Positions 50,255 to 59,029 of a stretch of DNA of 64,000 nt are shown here, one piece after another. The notes beneath the pieces are model-generated. The model made no database searches. It was not told where the DNA came from and worked only from the letters and a program-made list of their open reading frames with translations. The position numbers and the translations under genes were made by a program. The stretch is from Citricoccus sp. K5 (GTDB lineage Bacteria; Actinomycetota; Actinomycetes; Actinomycetales; Micrococcaceae): positions 2,426,245-2,490,244 of the forward strand of contig NZ_LR732817.1 of NCBI RefSeq assembly GCF_902506195.1, given 5' to 3'. Position 1 is the first letter of the stretch. Every line of letters starts with the position of its first letter.

Positions 50255-51994
50255 GTGTCCGAAACAGAGTCCCATCCCTCGGTAGTTCTCCCCTCTGGCT
50301 CGCCCCAGACATCCGGGCAGTCCGCGCTGTCCGCGCAGTCTCGACGGCGCAACCGCTTCTCCCGGCCAACCCGTCCACCGCGGAAGAAGACCCCGGCCGC
50401 CGCCATCCGCAAGGCCACGGCCGCCTCGGCCCTCGGCAACGCGACGGAGTGGTACGACTACGGCGTCTACGCGGTGGCCACCGCCTACATCACGCAGAAC
50501 TTCTTCCCGGGCGAGGGCGGCATGCTGCTGACCCTGGCGACGTTCGCGATCTCCTTCCTGGTCCGCCCGATCGGCGGCCTCGTCTGGGGTCCGCTGGGTG
50601 ACCGGATCGGCCGCAAGGGCATCCTCGCCCTGACCATCCTGATGATGTCCGGTGCCACGTTCCTCATCGGCGTGCTGCCGACCTTCGAGCAGGTCGGCGT
50701 CCTGGCCCCGGTGCTGCTGATCGTGCTGCGCATGGTCCAGGGCTTCTCCACCGGCGGCGAGTACGGCGGTGCGGCCACCTACATGTCCGAGTACGCCCCG
50801 GACCGCCGCCGCGGCTTCCTCGGCTCGTTCCTGGAGTTCGGCACCCTGGGTGGATTCGCCCTGGGCACGGCGATCATGCTGCTGCTGGAGCTCATCCTCT
50901 CCCCCGAGCAGATGGCCTCCTGGGGCTGGCGCCTGCCCTTCCTGCTGGCCGCCCCCATGGGCCTGATCGGCTTCTACCTGCGCTCCAAGCTGGACGACAC
51001 CCCGGTCTACGAGGAGATGAACGGCTCGCCGGACCACGGCACCGCGCACGACGCCGGCGCCCCGGCCGGTGCGCCCACCGCACCGGCCGCTTCGGCCGGC
51101 CCCACCACCGCGGAAGGCACCCCGGAAAGCAAGACCCCCGCGCCGCCGTCGCTGCCGGCGCTGTTCCGCGAGCACTGGAAGCCGATGCTGGTGATGACCG
51201 GGCTGGTGATCTCGGTGAACGTGGTCAACTACACGCTGTTGTCCTATATGCCGACCTACCTGGAGCAGCAGATCGGCCTGCCGGCCGCGGCCGGGCTGAT
51301 GGTCATCCTCATCGGCGAAGTCGCCATGATGGCGCTGATGCCATGGGCTGGCGGTCTCTCCGACAAGCACGGGCGCAAGCCCTCCTGGTTCTTCTCGCTG
51401 GGCGGGCTGATCCTGCTGGCCATCCCGATGTTCATGCTGATGGGCATGAACTTCGGCCTGGCGATCCTCGGCTTCGCCGTGCTGGGCCTGCTGTACATCC
51501 CGCAGCTGTCCACGATCACCGCCACGTTCCCGGCCATGTTCCCGACCCAGGCCCGGTTCTCCGGCTTCGCGATCACTTACAACATCGCCACCTCCATCTT
51601 CGGCGGCACCGCCGCCCTGGTGAACGAATGGGGCATCGGCGTCACGGGCGATGTGCAGTTCCCGGCGTACTACATGATGGCGGCCTGCGCCGTGGGCCTG
51701 GTCTGCGCCTGGTTCATGCGGGAGACCGCCGGCGCCTCCCTGCGCGGCTCCGAGGTCCCCGGCTCCATCGGCTCCGCCGTGGTCCCCGGCTCCCCGGCCG
51801 AGACGGCCCTCGAGGAGGGGCGCCAGCCCGAGCAGCGGACCATGGACGAGGAGCAGATGCTCACCCTGGCCGCTGAGGCCCGCCAGGCCGCCGCCACCGG
51901 CGCCGGTGGCGTAGCCATGCAGACGGATTCCGAGCCGCTGGAGGACGCCAGCGACGGTGGCGCCCCGGGCGTGGCCGACCCGGCCCTGCGGTAG
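50255..51994 (+). CDS. MHS-family (ProP-like) MFS symporter
   Basis: 579 aa. The N-terminus after a basic 45-residue lead carries A-S-A-L-G-N-A-T-E-W-Y-D-Y-G-V-Y, and the loop G-D-R-I-G-R-K-G; G-F-S-T-G-G-E-Y-G-G-A-A-T-Y-M follows. This places it in the metabolite:H+ symporter family (proline/betaine, alpha-ketoglutarate, citrate, shikimate). A Pro/Ala/Thr-rich loop (about residues 255-300) separates the halves. The last 90 residues are a hydrophilic acidic tail. Its stop directly abuts the convergent WYL gene stop. Substrate probably an osmolyte or dicarboxylate. Confidence 0.9.
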   Translation: MSETESHPSVVLPSGSPQTSGQSALSAQSRRRNRFSRPTRPPRKKTPAAAIRKATAASALGNATEWYDYGVYAVATAYITQNFFPGEGGMLLTLATFAISFLVRPIGGLVWGPLGDRIGRKGILALTILMMSGATFLIGVLPTFEQVGVLAPVLLIVLRMVQGFSTGGEYGGAATYMSEYAPDRRRGFLGSFLEFGTLGGFALGTAIMLLLELILSPEQMASWGWRLPFLLAAPMGLIGFYLRSKLDDTPVYEEMNGSPDHGTAHDAGAPAGAPTAPAASAGPTTAEGTPESKTPAPPSLPALFREHWKPMLVMTGLVISVNVVNYTLLSYMPTYLEQQIGLPAAAGLMVILIGEVAMMALMPWAGGLSDKHGRKPSWFFSLGGLILLAIPMFMLMGMNFGLAILGFAVLGLLYIPQLSTITATFPAMFPTQARFSGFAITYNIATSIFGGTAALVNEWGIGVTGDVQFPAYYMMAACAVGLVCAWFMRETAGASLRGSEVPGSIGSAVVPGSPAETALEEGRQPEQRTMDEEQMLTLAAEARQAAATGAGGVAMQTDSEPLEDASDGGAPGVADPALR

Positions 51995-52978
51995 TCAGCG
52001 ACGGCGGGCTGCGTCCGCCATCCGGTCAACCAGTTCGAGCACCTGCGCGCGCAGTGGCTCGGGCACCTCCAGGACATAGCGCACGCCCTCCGGGACCCAG
52101 GACAGTCCGAACACCACGTCCTGGGCCCGGCGGCCGGACAGGGGCCAGGCGGTGCGGCCGTCGGGCAGTTCCTGGGCGCCCTCGGCCCAGGGCCCGAACG
52201 CCTGCCGCATCGCGGCGAGATCCATCTCCAGCACGGCTCGGCCTGTCACCGGCTGTGGCCCGGCGTGGACGGCATGGACCGCAGCTGCCACGAAGGCCGC
52301 CGTTCCCTCAGGCGGCAGCGGCCGGGGTGCGAACGCCGCCCGGGTGTGGAACAGGGAGGACAGGCGGTCCACGCGAAAGGTCCTCCAGTCGGCCCGGTCC
52401 AGGTCCCAGGCCAGCAGGTACCACCGCGATTCGGCCGGCACCAGGGCGTAGGGCTCCGCGTGACGGACGGATTCCGTGCCTCCCGCCGCCGTGTAGGCGA
52501 AGCGCACCCGCTCCTGATCGCGGCAGGCCAGGGCCAGTTCCCCGAGGACCTCGGGTGAGGTGCTCGGGCCGTCCGGCCCGGTGGGCTGGATGAACTCGCC
52601 CAGCGCACCCACCCGCCGGCGCAAACGGGACGGGAGCAGCTGTTCCAGCTTCGCCAGCGCGGCCAGCGTGGTGTCCGGGCCTCCGACCAGCCGCTGTGTG
52701 GCAGCCGCCCGCAGGCCGATCGCCAGGGCCACCGCCTCCTCGTCCGTCAGCAGCAGCGGCGGCACCGCGGCTCCTGCCTCCAGCCGGTAGCCCCCGTCCA
52801 GCCCGGGAACGGATTCCACCCGGTATCCGAGCTCCCGCAGCCGCTCCACGTCGCGGCGCAGGGTGCGGTCCGAGACGCCCAGGCGGCGCGCCAGTTCCGA
52901 GCCGCCCCAGTGACGGTGGGTCTGCAGCAGGCTGAGCAGGTTCAGGGTCCGTGCGGTGGTGTCGGCCATGACCACCAT
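51995..52978 (-). CDS. WYL-domain HTH transcriptional regulator (DeoR-like)
   Basis: 327 aa. N-terminal HTH_11 domain: L-S-L-L-Q-T-H-R-H-W-G-G-S-E-L-A-R-R-L-G-V-S-D-R-T-L-R-R-D read across the helix pair. The WYL domain is central (about 145-230), with R-W-Y-L-L-A-W-D-L-D, and a WCX-type C-terminal domain follows. It diverges from the DrrAB-like exporter with only 54 bp between, so it probably regulates that operon and itself. The ATG at 52978 has AGGA 4 nt upstream; 52969 is an alternative. Confidence 0.9.
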   Translation of the reverse strand: MVVMADTTARTLNLLSLLQTHRHWGGSELARRLGVSDRTLRRDVERLRELGYRVESVPGLDGGYRLEAGAAVPPLLLTDEEAVALAIGLRAAATQRLVGGPDTTLAALAKLEQLLPSRLRRRVGALGEFIQPTGPDGPSTSPEVLGELALACRDQERVRFAYTAAGGTESVRHAEPYALVPAESRWYLLAWDLDRADWRTFRVDRLSSLFHTRAAFAPRPLPPEGTAAFVAAAVHAVHAGPQPVTGRAVLEMDLAAMRQAFGPWAEGAQELPDGRTAWPLSGRRAQDVVFGLSWVPEGVRYVLEVPEPLRAQVLELVDRMADAARRR

Positions 52979-52980
52979 TT

Positions 52981-52998
52981 TGTCCTGAGATGCGGACA
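52981..52998. promoter_or_regulatory. Inverted repeat TGTCC-N8-GGACA in divergent promoter
   Basis: Short dyad between the WYL regulator and the ABC exporter, located over the start of the regulator transcript and about 22 bp upstream of the exporter -10 box. Candidate operator. Confidence 0.5.
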
Positions 52999-53019
52999 GA
53001 AACTGACCGCAGTGGTTCA

Positions 53020-53025
53020 TAGCGT
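53020..53025 (+). promoter_or_regulatory. -10 box TAGCGT of the DrrA-like gene
   Basis: TAGCGT lies 7 nt before the ATG at 53033, giving a leaderless exporter transcript. Confidence 0.45.
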
Positions 53026-53032
53026 GGTCTCC

Positions 53033-54085
53033 ATGACCACAGACACCATCATCCACAGCCGGGGTCTGGCCAAGCGCTTCACGGCCCCGGGCTCCCCGGG
53101 CAAGCACGTGCAGGCGGTGGCCGGGCTCGACCTCGACGTCTCCCGTGGCGAGCTCCTCGCCTTCCTCGGACCCAACGGCGCGGGCAAGTCCACCTCCCTG
53201 CGTCTGCTCACCACACTGCTGCGCCCCTCGGCAGGCACCGCCACCGTGGCCGGTTGCGATGTGCACACCGATCCCGCGGGGGTGCGCTCCCGCATCGGCT
53301 ACGTGGGCCAGGGCACCTCCGGCAGCCTGTCCCAGCGGGTGCGGGACGAGTTGCTCAGCCAAGGCGCCTTCCACGGAATGGGGCGGCGCGAGAGGGCCCG
53401 GCGTGCGGACGAGCTCATCGAGTCGCTCGAGCTGGGACCCTTCGCCCGGCGCACCGTCCAGCAGCTCAGCGGCGGCCAGAAGCGGCGCGTGGACATCGCG
53501 CTGGGCCTGGTCCATGCCCCCACGCTGCTCTTCCTCGATGAGCCCTCCACCGGCCTGGACCCGCAGAGCCGGGCCAACCTGTGGCAGCACATCCTGGATC
53601 TGCGCGAGAGCCATGGCACCACCGTCTTCCTCACCACGCACTACCTGGACGAGGCGGACCGCTACGCCGAGCGGGTGCTGGTCATGGACGCCGGCCGGGT
53701 CATCGCGGACAACACGGCTGAGCACCTCAAGGCCGGGCTGGCTGGGGACGCCGTCACCCTCGGCTTCCCGGACGCCGGCTCCGCCGAGGCAGCCCGCGCC
53801 CGGCTCGGCCGCCTCCTGCGGAGCGAGGCCACCGCGGTGACCGACGACGCCGGCCGCCCCGGCCTGGCCGTCACGGTCCCCGACGGCGCGGGCCGGCTTC
53901 CGGACCTCATCCGCGCCCTCGACGCCGAGGGGTTGCCGCCGGCGTCGGCGGCCGCCGTCCCGCCCACCCTCGACGACGTGTTCCTGTCCCTGACGGGGCG
54001 CTCGCTGCGCGAGGCCGACCTGGCCTCTGCCAGCCCAGATCCGTCCCACCCCGACCACACCCTCCAGGAAGCGAGCCGATCATGA
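53033..54085 (+). CDS. ABC transporter ATPase, DrrA-like
   Basis: 350 aa. Walker A G-P-N-G-A-G-K-S-T, signature L-S-G-G-Q-K-R-R, Walker B L-L-F-L-D-E-P-S-T-G-L-D-P and H-loop T-T-H-Y all present. The C-terminal 120 residues (DUF4162-like, with V-F-L-S-L-T-G near the end) match daunorubicin-resistance ATPases. It energises drug or lipid export with the adjacent permease, whose ATG overlaps its TGA (ATGA). Controlled probably by the divergent WYL regulator. Confidence 0.92.
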   Translation: MTTDTIIHSRGLAKRFTAPGSPGKHVQAVAGLDLDVSRGELLAFLGPNGAGKSTSLRLLTTLLRPSAGTATVAGCDVHTDPAGVRSRIGYVGQGTSGSLSQRVRDELLSQGAFHGMGRRERARRADELIESLELGPFARRTVQQLSGGQKRRVDIALGLVHAPTLLFLDEPSTGLDPQSRANLWQHILDLRESHGTTVFLTTHYLDEADRYAERVLVMDAGRVIADNTAEHLKAGLAGDAVTLGFPDAGSAEAARARLGRLLRSEATAVTDDAGRPGLAVTVPDGAGRLPDLIRALDAEGLPPASAAAVPPTLDDVFLSLTGRSLREADLASASPDPSHPDHTLQEASRS

Positions 54086-54843
54086 GCTCCATCGCCACCG
54101 ACAGCTACCACGTCCTGGTCCGCGAGCTGCGGCCCATGGTCCGTGATCCCTTCTCCCTGATCTTCAGCCTGGTCCAGCCCCTGGTCTTCCTCGGGCTGTT
54201 CACGCCCCTGCTCATCGGCCAGTCCGGCGGGTCGACCGCCGAGACCCTGCAGTGGTTCGTCCCGGGCGTGCTCGTGATGATCGTGCTCTTCGGCACCGGC
54301 GCCGTCGGGTCGAACCTGCAGTACGACCTGATGACCGGTGCCCACGAGCGCACCCTCGTGGCCCCGGTCTCCCGCTCCTCGCTCCTGGTGGGCCGGGCCC
54401 TGAAGGAGGTCGTGCCGATCACCGTGCAGTCCCTGGTCATCGTGGCCGTCGCGTTCCCCTTCGGCTTCCGCGCGGATCCCGTGGGCCTGGTGGCGGGCCT
54501 GGCACTGCTGGCGGTGTTCGGGATCGGCCTCGGCGCGTTGAGCTATTCCCTGGGGTTGGCCACCAAGGAGCACGAGTGGCTTTTCTGGGGCGTGCAGCAA
54601 CTGCTGATCTTCCCGCTGCTCATCCTCTCCGGCATGCTGCTGCCCCTCGAGGACGGTCCGGCCTGGATGCGGGTGGTGGCCGCCGTCAATCCGGTCAGTC
54701 ATGTGGTCACGGCCGAGCGGGTCCTGCTGGCCGGGGATCTGGCGGCCCTGGTGGACCTGGAAATACTGTGGGGTGCGCTGGCCGCCGTGGCGGTCGCCGG
54801 CGTCGGGCTCGTGGTGGGTGTGCGCACCATGCGGCGCGACTGA
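54082..54843 (+). CDS. ABC-2 type permease, DrrB-like
   Basis: 253 aa with six membrane helices. Family motifs: R-D-P-F-S-L-I-F-S-L-V-Q-P near the N-terminus, E-R-T-L-V-A-P-V-S-R and P-L-L-I-L-S-G-M-L-L-P-L, with P-V-S-H-V-V in the last third. It forms the membrane half of the exporter with the preceding ATPase and overlaps it by 4 bp. Substrate unknown. Confidence 0.92.
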   Translation: MSSIATDSYHVLVRELRPMVRDPFSLIFSLVQPLVFLGLFTPLLIGQSGGSTAETLQWFVPGVLVMIVLFGTGAVGSNLQYDLMTGAHERTLVAPVSRSSLLVGRALKEVVPITVQSLVIVAVAFPFGFRADPVGLVAGLALLAVFGIGLGALSYSLGLATKEHEWLFWGVQQLLIFPLLILSGMLLPLEDGPAWMRVVAAVNPVSHVVTAERVLLAGDLAALVDLEILWGALAAVAVAGVGLVVGVRTMRRD

Positions 54844-54872
54844 CCCCGCGCCCGGAGCGCGGGGCCTCTGGC

Positions 54873-54878
54873 TAGACT
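54873..54878 (+). promoter_or_regulatory. -10 box TAGACT of menB
   Basis: TAGACT is 7 nt before the menB GTG at 54886, a leaderless arrangement. Confidence 0.55.
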
Positions 54879-54885
54879 CGGCCGG

Positions 54886-55878
54886 GTGAACGGACAGCAG
54901 ACGCCCCAGACCCCGACCGACCCCACATCCGCAGCTGCCCTGCCGGAGAAGGTGTCGGACCTCTTCGACCCGCAGCGCTGGCGGGTGGTGAACGGTTTCG
55001 ACTTCGAGGACCTCACCTACCACCGCCAGGTGGAGCGGGACGCCTCCGGGGCGATCGTGCGGGACCTGCCGACCGTCCGCATCGCCTTCGACCGCCCGGA
55101 GGTCCGCAACGCGTTCCGTCCCGGCACCGTGGACGAGCTCTACCGGGCGCTGGACCACGCCCGCATGACCACGGACGTCGGCTGCATCCTGCTCACCGGC
55201 AACGGCCCCTCCCCCAAGGACGGCGGCCATTCGTTCTGCTCCGGCGGCGATCAGCGCATCCGCGGCCGGGACGGCTACCGCTACGCCGAGGGGGACACCG
55301 CCGAGACCGTGGACCCGGCCCGCGCCGGCCGCCTGCACATCCTCGAGGTCCAGCGGCTCATGCGGACCACGCCCAAGCCGGTCATCGCCGTCGTCAACGG
55401 TTGGGCGGCCGGCGGCGGGCACTCCCTGCACGTGGTGGCCGACCTGACGATCGCCTCGAGGCAGCACGGGAAGTTCAAGCAGACCGACGCCGCGGTCGGC
55501 TCCTTCGACGCCGGCTACGGCTCCGAGCTGCTGGCCCGCCACGCCGGCCAGAAGAACGCCCGGGCCATCTTCTTCCTCGGCCGCGAGTACTCCGCCGAGC
55601 AGATGGTGCAGATGGGCGCGGTGAACGAGGCCGTGGACCACGAGTGCCTCGAGGAGGTGGCCCTCGAGTACGCCGCAGACATCAACCGTCAGTCCCCGCA
55701 GGCCATCCGCATGCTCAAGTTCGCCTTCAACATGGCCGACGACGGCATGGCCGGCCAGCAGGTCTTCGCGGGCGAGGCCACCCGCATGGGCTACATGACG
55801 GACGAGGCCGTGGAGGGCCGGGACGCTTTCCTGCAGAAGCGCGATCCCGACTGGTCGGCGTTCCCGCACCACTTCTGA
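54886..55878 (+). CDS. menB: 1,4-Dihydroxy-2-naphthoyl-CoA synthase
   Basis: 330 aa crotonase-fold enzyme. Motifs: I-A-F-D-R-P-E-V-R-N-A-F-R-P, F-C-S-G-G-D-Q-R-I-R-G, K-P-V-I-A-V-V-N-G-W-A-A-G-G-G-H-S-L, V-G-S-F-D-A-G-Y-G-S and A-R-E-I-type segment R-A-I-F-F-L-G-R-E-Y-S-A, ending D-P-D-W-S-A-F-P-H. All are MenB-specific, including the catalytic Asp-Ala-Gly-Tyr-Gly loop. It cyclises o-succinylbenzoyl-CoA. The extra 45 N-terminal residues are usual in actinobacterial MenB. Confidence 0.95.
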   Translation: MNGQQTPQTPTDPTSAAALPEKVSDLFDPQRWRVVNGFDFEDLTYHRQVERDASGAIVRDLPTVRIAFDRPEVRNAFRPGTVDELYRALDHARMTTDVGCILLTGNGPSPKDGGHSFCSGGDQRIRGRDGYRYAEGDTAETVDPARAGRLHILEVQRLMRTTPKPVIAVVNGWAAGGGHSLHVVADLTIASRQHGKFKQTDAAVGSFDAGYGSELLARHAGQKNARAIFFLGREYSAEQMVQMGAVNEAVDHECLEEVALEYAADINRQSPQAIRMLKFAFNMADDGMAGQQVFAGEATRMGYMTDEAVEGRDAFLQKRDPDWSAFPHHF

Positions 55879-55916
55879 GCGGGGCCCACGGGCGCGAGAC
55901 CGGTCCCGCCACTGGC

Positions 55917-55922
55917 TAGACT
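55917..55922 (+). promoter_or_regulatory. -10 box TAGACT of menE
   Basis: TAGACT lies 6 nt before the menE GTG at 55929, so menE has its own leaderless promoter although menB is only 50 bp upstream. Confidence 0.55.
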
Positions 55923-55928
55923 CGATCC

Positions 55929-57182
55929 GTGCCCGTGACCCCTGCCGACCTCGACCGCGCCCAGCGTGCGCTGGCCGCTGCCCTGGACGGTTCCGGTCCT
56001 CCGGTCGAGTTCACCGAGGGAGGCCAGATCGTCCTCCGCCCCGAGGCCGCGGATCCGGCGGCCGGCGGTGCCGAGGGGACGGTCGCCGTCGTGCGCACCT
56101 CCGGCTCCACCGGGACCCCCAAGCAGACCCTGCTCACGCCCGAGGCCCTGGCCGCCTCGGCCGCGGCGACCGCCAGCCGGATCGGCGGCGAGGGCCAGTG
56201 GCTGCTGGCCGTGGGCCTGCACTACGTGGCCGGGCTGGCCGTGCTCTCCCGCTCTCTCACGGCCGGCACCACCCCCGTCGCCCTGGCACCGGGCCCGTTC
56301 ACGCCGCAGTCCTTCGTGGAGGCCGTGGACCGGATGGAGCGCGGCACCGGCTTCCGCGCCCTGTCCCTCGTGCCCACCATGCTCTCCCGCCTCCTGGTGC
56401 CCGACGCCGGCCCGGGCGCCTCTGCCCCTTCTGGTGCCGGATTCGCCGGGGCCGCGGTCGATGCCCTGCGCACCTTCGACGCGATCCTCATCGGCGGCGC
56501 CCGCCTCCCGGACCGGGTCCGGGAGGCCGCCGCCGAGGCCGGACTGCGGATCCACCTGACGTACGGCATGAGCGAGACCTGCGGCGGCTGCGTGTATGAC
56601 GGCGTGCCCCTGGACGGGGTGACCGCGGACCTCGTCACGGACCCGGACACGGATGCGGACGGCGGGGGCCGCCCGGGCGTCCCCCGCCTGCGGCTGTCCG
56701 GCCCGATGGTCGCCGCCGGCTACTTCAACGACGCCGACCGCACGGCCGCGCATTTCGGCATCAGCGGTGACACCCGCAGCGGAACCAGCACCCGCTGGTT
56801 CCTCACCGGGGACACCGGCACCGTGGACGGGGCCCCCGGCCGGCAGCACCTCACCGTGACCGGACGCGTGGACGACGTCATCAACACCGGCGGCGTGAAG
56901 GTCTCGGCGGCGAAGGTCCAGCAGGTCCTCGAATCGCTCGCGGGCGTGCAGGCGGCCTTCGTCGGAGCGGTGCGCGACGACGAGTGGGGCCAGCGCGTGT
57001 GCGCCGCCGTGGCAGGGGGTCAGAGTCGCCCGCCGTTCGACCAGGCCGCCGCCCGCGAAGCCATCCGGGCCCGGCTGGGACCGGCAGCGGTGCCCAAGCA
57101 GTGGCTGGTGCTCGAAGCCCTGCCGCTGCTGCCGAACGGCAAGACCGACCGTCAGGCCCTGCTCACCCGCTTCTCCACCTGA
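55929..57182 (+). CDS. menE: o-Succinylbenzoate-CoA ligase
   Basis: 417 aa, adenylate-forming family but short, as in actinobacterial MenE. P-loop R-T-S-G-S-T-G-T-P-K-Q-T (residues about 57-68), adenine-binding region I-H-L-T-Y-G-M-S-E-T-C-G-G, F-L-T-G-D-T-G hinge/ribose Asp, and the C-terminal catalytic Lys in L-P-N-G-K-T-D-R. It activates o-succinylbenzoate with ATP and CoA for MenB. Downstream, menA follows after 59 bp. Confidence 0.93.
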   Translation: MPVTPADLDRAQRALAAALDGSGPPVEFTEGGQIVLRPEAADPAAGGAEGTVAVVRTSGSTGTPKQTLLTPEALAASAAATASRIGGEGQWLLAVGLHYVAGLAVLSRSLTAGTTPVALAPGPFTPQSFVEAVDRMERGTGFRALSLVPTMLSRLLVPDAGPGASAPSGAGFAGAAVDALRTFDAILIGGARLPDRVREAAAEAGLRIHLTYGMSETCGGCVYDGVPLDGVTADLVTDPDTDADGGGRPGVPRLRLSGPMVAAGYFNDADRTAAHFGISGDTRSGTSTRWFLTGDTGTVDGAPGRQHLTVTGRVDDVINTGGVKVSAAKVQQVLESLAGVQAAFVGAVRDDEWGQRVCAAVAGGQSRPPFDQAAAREAIRARLGPAAVPKQWLVLEALPLLPNGKTDRQALLTRFST

Positions 57183-57241
57183 CCCGCACCTGAACCCCAC
57201 CGCTCCAGAACGTTTCAGAACCCCAGGAAGGTACCCACCCC

Positions 57242-58111
57242 ATGGCCACAGCCGCCCAGTGGATCGAGGGCGCACGGTTGCGCACCCTGCCGATGGCGAT
57301 CGCCCCGGTACTCATCGGCTCCGCCGCCGCCTTCGCACTGGACGGATTCCACCTGGGCAGGGCGGTGCTGGCCCTGATCGTGGCCCTGGCCCTGCAGGTC
57401 GGCGTGAACTACTCCAACGACTACTCGGACGGCATCCGCGGCACCGACGACGACCGCGTCGGCCCGTTGCGGTTGACGGGTTCTGGGGCGGCCCCGGCGC
57501 GCGCCGTCAAGGCGGCCGCGTTCTCCTGCTTCGGCGTCGCCGCCGTGGCCGGCCTCGGCCTCATCGCCTGGTCGGGCACCTGGTGGCTGGCCGTCGTCGG
57601 GGTCCTGGCCATCGTGGCCGCCTGGTACTACACGGGGGGCCAGAAGCCCTACGGATACCGGGGCCTCGGCGAGGTCTTCGTCTTCATCTTCTTCGGCCTC
57701 GTGGCCGTCCTCGGCACCACCTACACGCAGGCCCTGGCCGTGTCCGGCCCGGCGTGGGCCGGGGCCGTGGGCTGTGGCCTGGTCTCCACGGCACTGCTCA
57801 TGGCCAACAACGTCCGGGACATCCCCACGGACCGCCTGACCGGCAAGATGACGCTGGCCGCCCGGCTCGGGGACACCCCGGCCCGCTGGTCCTATGTGGT
57901 GATGGTGGCCGTGGCGATCGTGCTGCCGTTGTGCTTCACCGGCCAGTACCCGTGGCTGTGGCTCGTGGCGCTCACGGCCGCCGTGGCCGTGCGGCCCTCG
58001 ATCACCATGGTCCGCTCCACCGAGCGCCGGGACCTCATCCCGGTGCTCAAGCTGACCGGCATCCTGGGCCTGGTCTACGCGGTGCTGTTCGCCACGGGGC
58101 TGGTGCTCTAG
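57242..58111 (+). CDS. menA: 1,4-Dihydroxy-2-naphthoate polyprenyltransferase
   Basis: 289 aa UbiA-family membrane enzyme with eight or nine helices. First Asp-rich motif N-Y-S-N-D-Y-S-D-G-I-R-G-T-D-D, second motif N-N-V-R-D-I-P-T-D-R-L-T-G-K-M-T-L-A. It attaches the polyprenyl tail to DHNA, giving demethylmenaquinone. The ATG has AGGAAGG upstream. Its stop overlaps the convergent DUF4229 gene by 4 bp. The menaquinone methyltransferase is not in the window. Confidence 0.95.
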   Translation: MATAAQWIEGARLRTLPMAIAPVLIGSAAAFALDGFHLGRAVLALIVALALQVGVNYSNDYSDGIRGTDDDRVGPLRLTGSGAAPARAVKAAAFSCFGVAAVAGLGLIAWSGTWWLAVVGVLAIVAAWYYTGGQKPYGYRGLGEVFVFIFFGLVAVLGTTYTQALAVSGPAWAGAVGCGLVSTALLMANNVRDIPTDRLTGKMTLAARLGDTPARWSYVVMVAVAIVLPLCFTGQYPWLWLVALTAAVAVRPSITMVRSTERRDLIPVLKLTGILGLVYAVLFATGLVL

Positions 58112-58404
58112 CGCTTCTCGTCGCTGCCGGGATCGAAGTACCGGCCCTCGGTGTAGGAGTCCTCGGCCTCCGCATCAGCCTGCTCTGACTTGAACTGCTC
58201 CCGCTTCCCGCGGCCCTCCCAGGCGCTGGCCACGTCACTGCCGGCGCCGGTGCGCAGGTCATTGAAGAACAGGTAGCCCGCGGCCAGCGCGATGACGGCC
58301 GCCGCGATGGTGGAGAAGATCCATCCGAGGCCGAGCAGCATGCAGGCGCCCCAGACCACGAAGAAGACGGCCAGGCGGATCACGGCATACTTGAAAACTC
58401 GCAC
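58108..58404 (-). CDS. DUF4229 small membrane protein
   Basis: 98 aa. Two membrane helices (residues about 8-25 and 27-48), then a charged cytoplasmic tail with D-V-A-S-A-W-E-G-R-G and Y-F-D-P-G. This matches DUF4229, an actinobacterial family often found beside menA; function unknown. The second of two tandem GTG codons (58404) is preferred because TAGACT is 6 nt upstream of it. Confidence 0.85.
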   Translation of the reverse strand: MRVFKYAVIRLAVFFVVWGACMLLGLGWIFSTIAAAVIALAAGYLFFNDLRTGAGSDVASAWEGRGKREQFKSEQADAEAEDSYTEGRYFDPGSDEKR

Positions 58405-58410
58405 CACGGC

Positions 58411-58416
58411 AGTCTA
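58411..58416 (-). promoter_or_regulatory. -10 box TAGACT of the DUF4229 gene
   Basis: TAGACT is 6 nt before the GTG at 58404 (3 nt before the other GTG). Confidence 0.5.
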
Positions 58417-58480
58417 CCGGGATCAGCCGGTACGTGATCGGCGCGCAGCCAGCCGGTTTAGCTGTGCTGGCACCGGTCCG

Positions 58481-58486
58481 TAGACT
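58481..58486 (+). promoter_or_regulatory. -10 box TAGACT of the PLDc_N gene
   Basis: TAGACT is 6 nt before the ATG at 58493. GGAG is again only 2 nt from the ATG. Confidence 0.5.
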
Positions 58487-58492
58487 GGAGCC

Positions 58493-58924
58493 ATGCCCCG
58501 CTTCCTCATCCCCCTCGGCATCGTCGCCGCCGGCCTCATCATCTATTCGCTGATCGAGTGCCTGATGACCCCGCGGCACCAGGTGCGGGCCATGCCGAAG
58601 GCCGTCTGGATTCTGATCGTCGTGCTGGTCCCGCTGGTGGGTGCGCTGTTGTGGCTCTTCCTGGGCCGGCGTCGCGGGTCCTCGAGCGGCGGCGGCACCG
58701 CTGGCGGCCCGGCGCGTCCCCAGCGCCCGCAATCCCCGGACGACGATGCGGCCTTCCTGCGCCAGCTCGACGTCCAGCGCAAGCAGGCCGCGCGCCAGGC
58801 CGAACTGGATCGCCGCGAGGCCGAGTTGAAGGCCCAGGAGAAGCGGAAGCCGAAGGACAACGGCACCGGCGAGTCCGGTGGATCCAACACCTCCAAGCCC
58901 GACGGCGGCGCCGACCAGTCCTGA
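58493..58924 (+). CDS. PLDc_N domain small membrane protein
   Basis: 143 aa. Residues 1-62 form two membrane helices with the PLDc_N pattern Y-S-L-I-E-C-L-M-T and P-K-A-V-W-I-L-I-V-V-L-V-P-L-V-G-A-L-L-W-L-F-L-G. A Gly/Ser/Pro linker is followed by a charged helical stretch (A-R-Q-A-E-L-D-R-R-E-A-E-L-K) and a Ser/Gly/Lys tail. This domain is the N-terminal anchor of cardiolipin-synthase-like proteins, but no phospholipase domain is present. Function unknown; commonly near men genes in actinobacteria. Confidence 0.85.
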   Translation: MPRFLIPLGIVAAGLIIYSLIECLMTPRHQVRAMPKAVWILIVVLVPLVGALLWLFLGRRRGSSSGGGTAGGPARPQRPQSPDDDAAFLRQLDVQRKQAARQAELDRREAELKAQEKRKPKDNGTGESGGSNTSKPDGGADQS

Positions 58925-59029
58925 CGCCCCGCCCCGGGTGCCCGGCATCGTGGCATGAACCGGGACGGGAACCGCGATGGGGAGTTGTCCCCATCGCCGC
59001 GTCCCGTCATCGGTGCGAGGCTGAGGATC

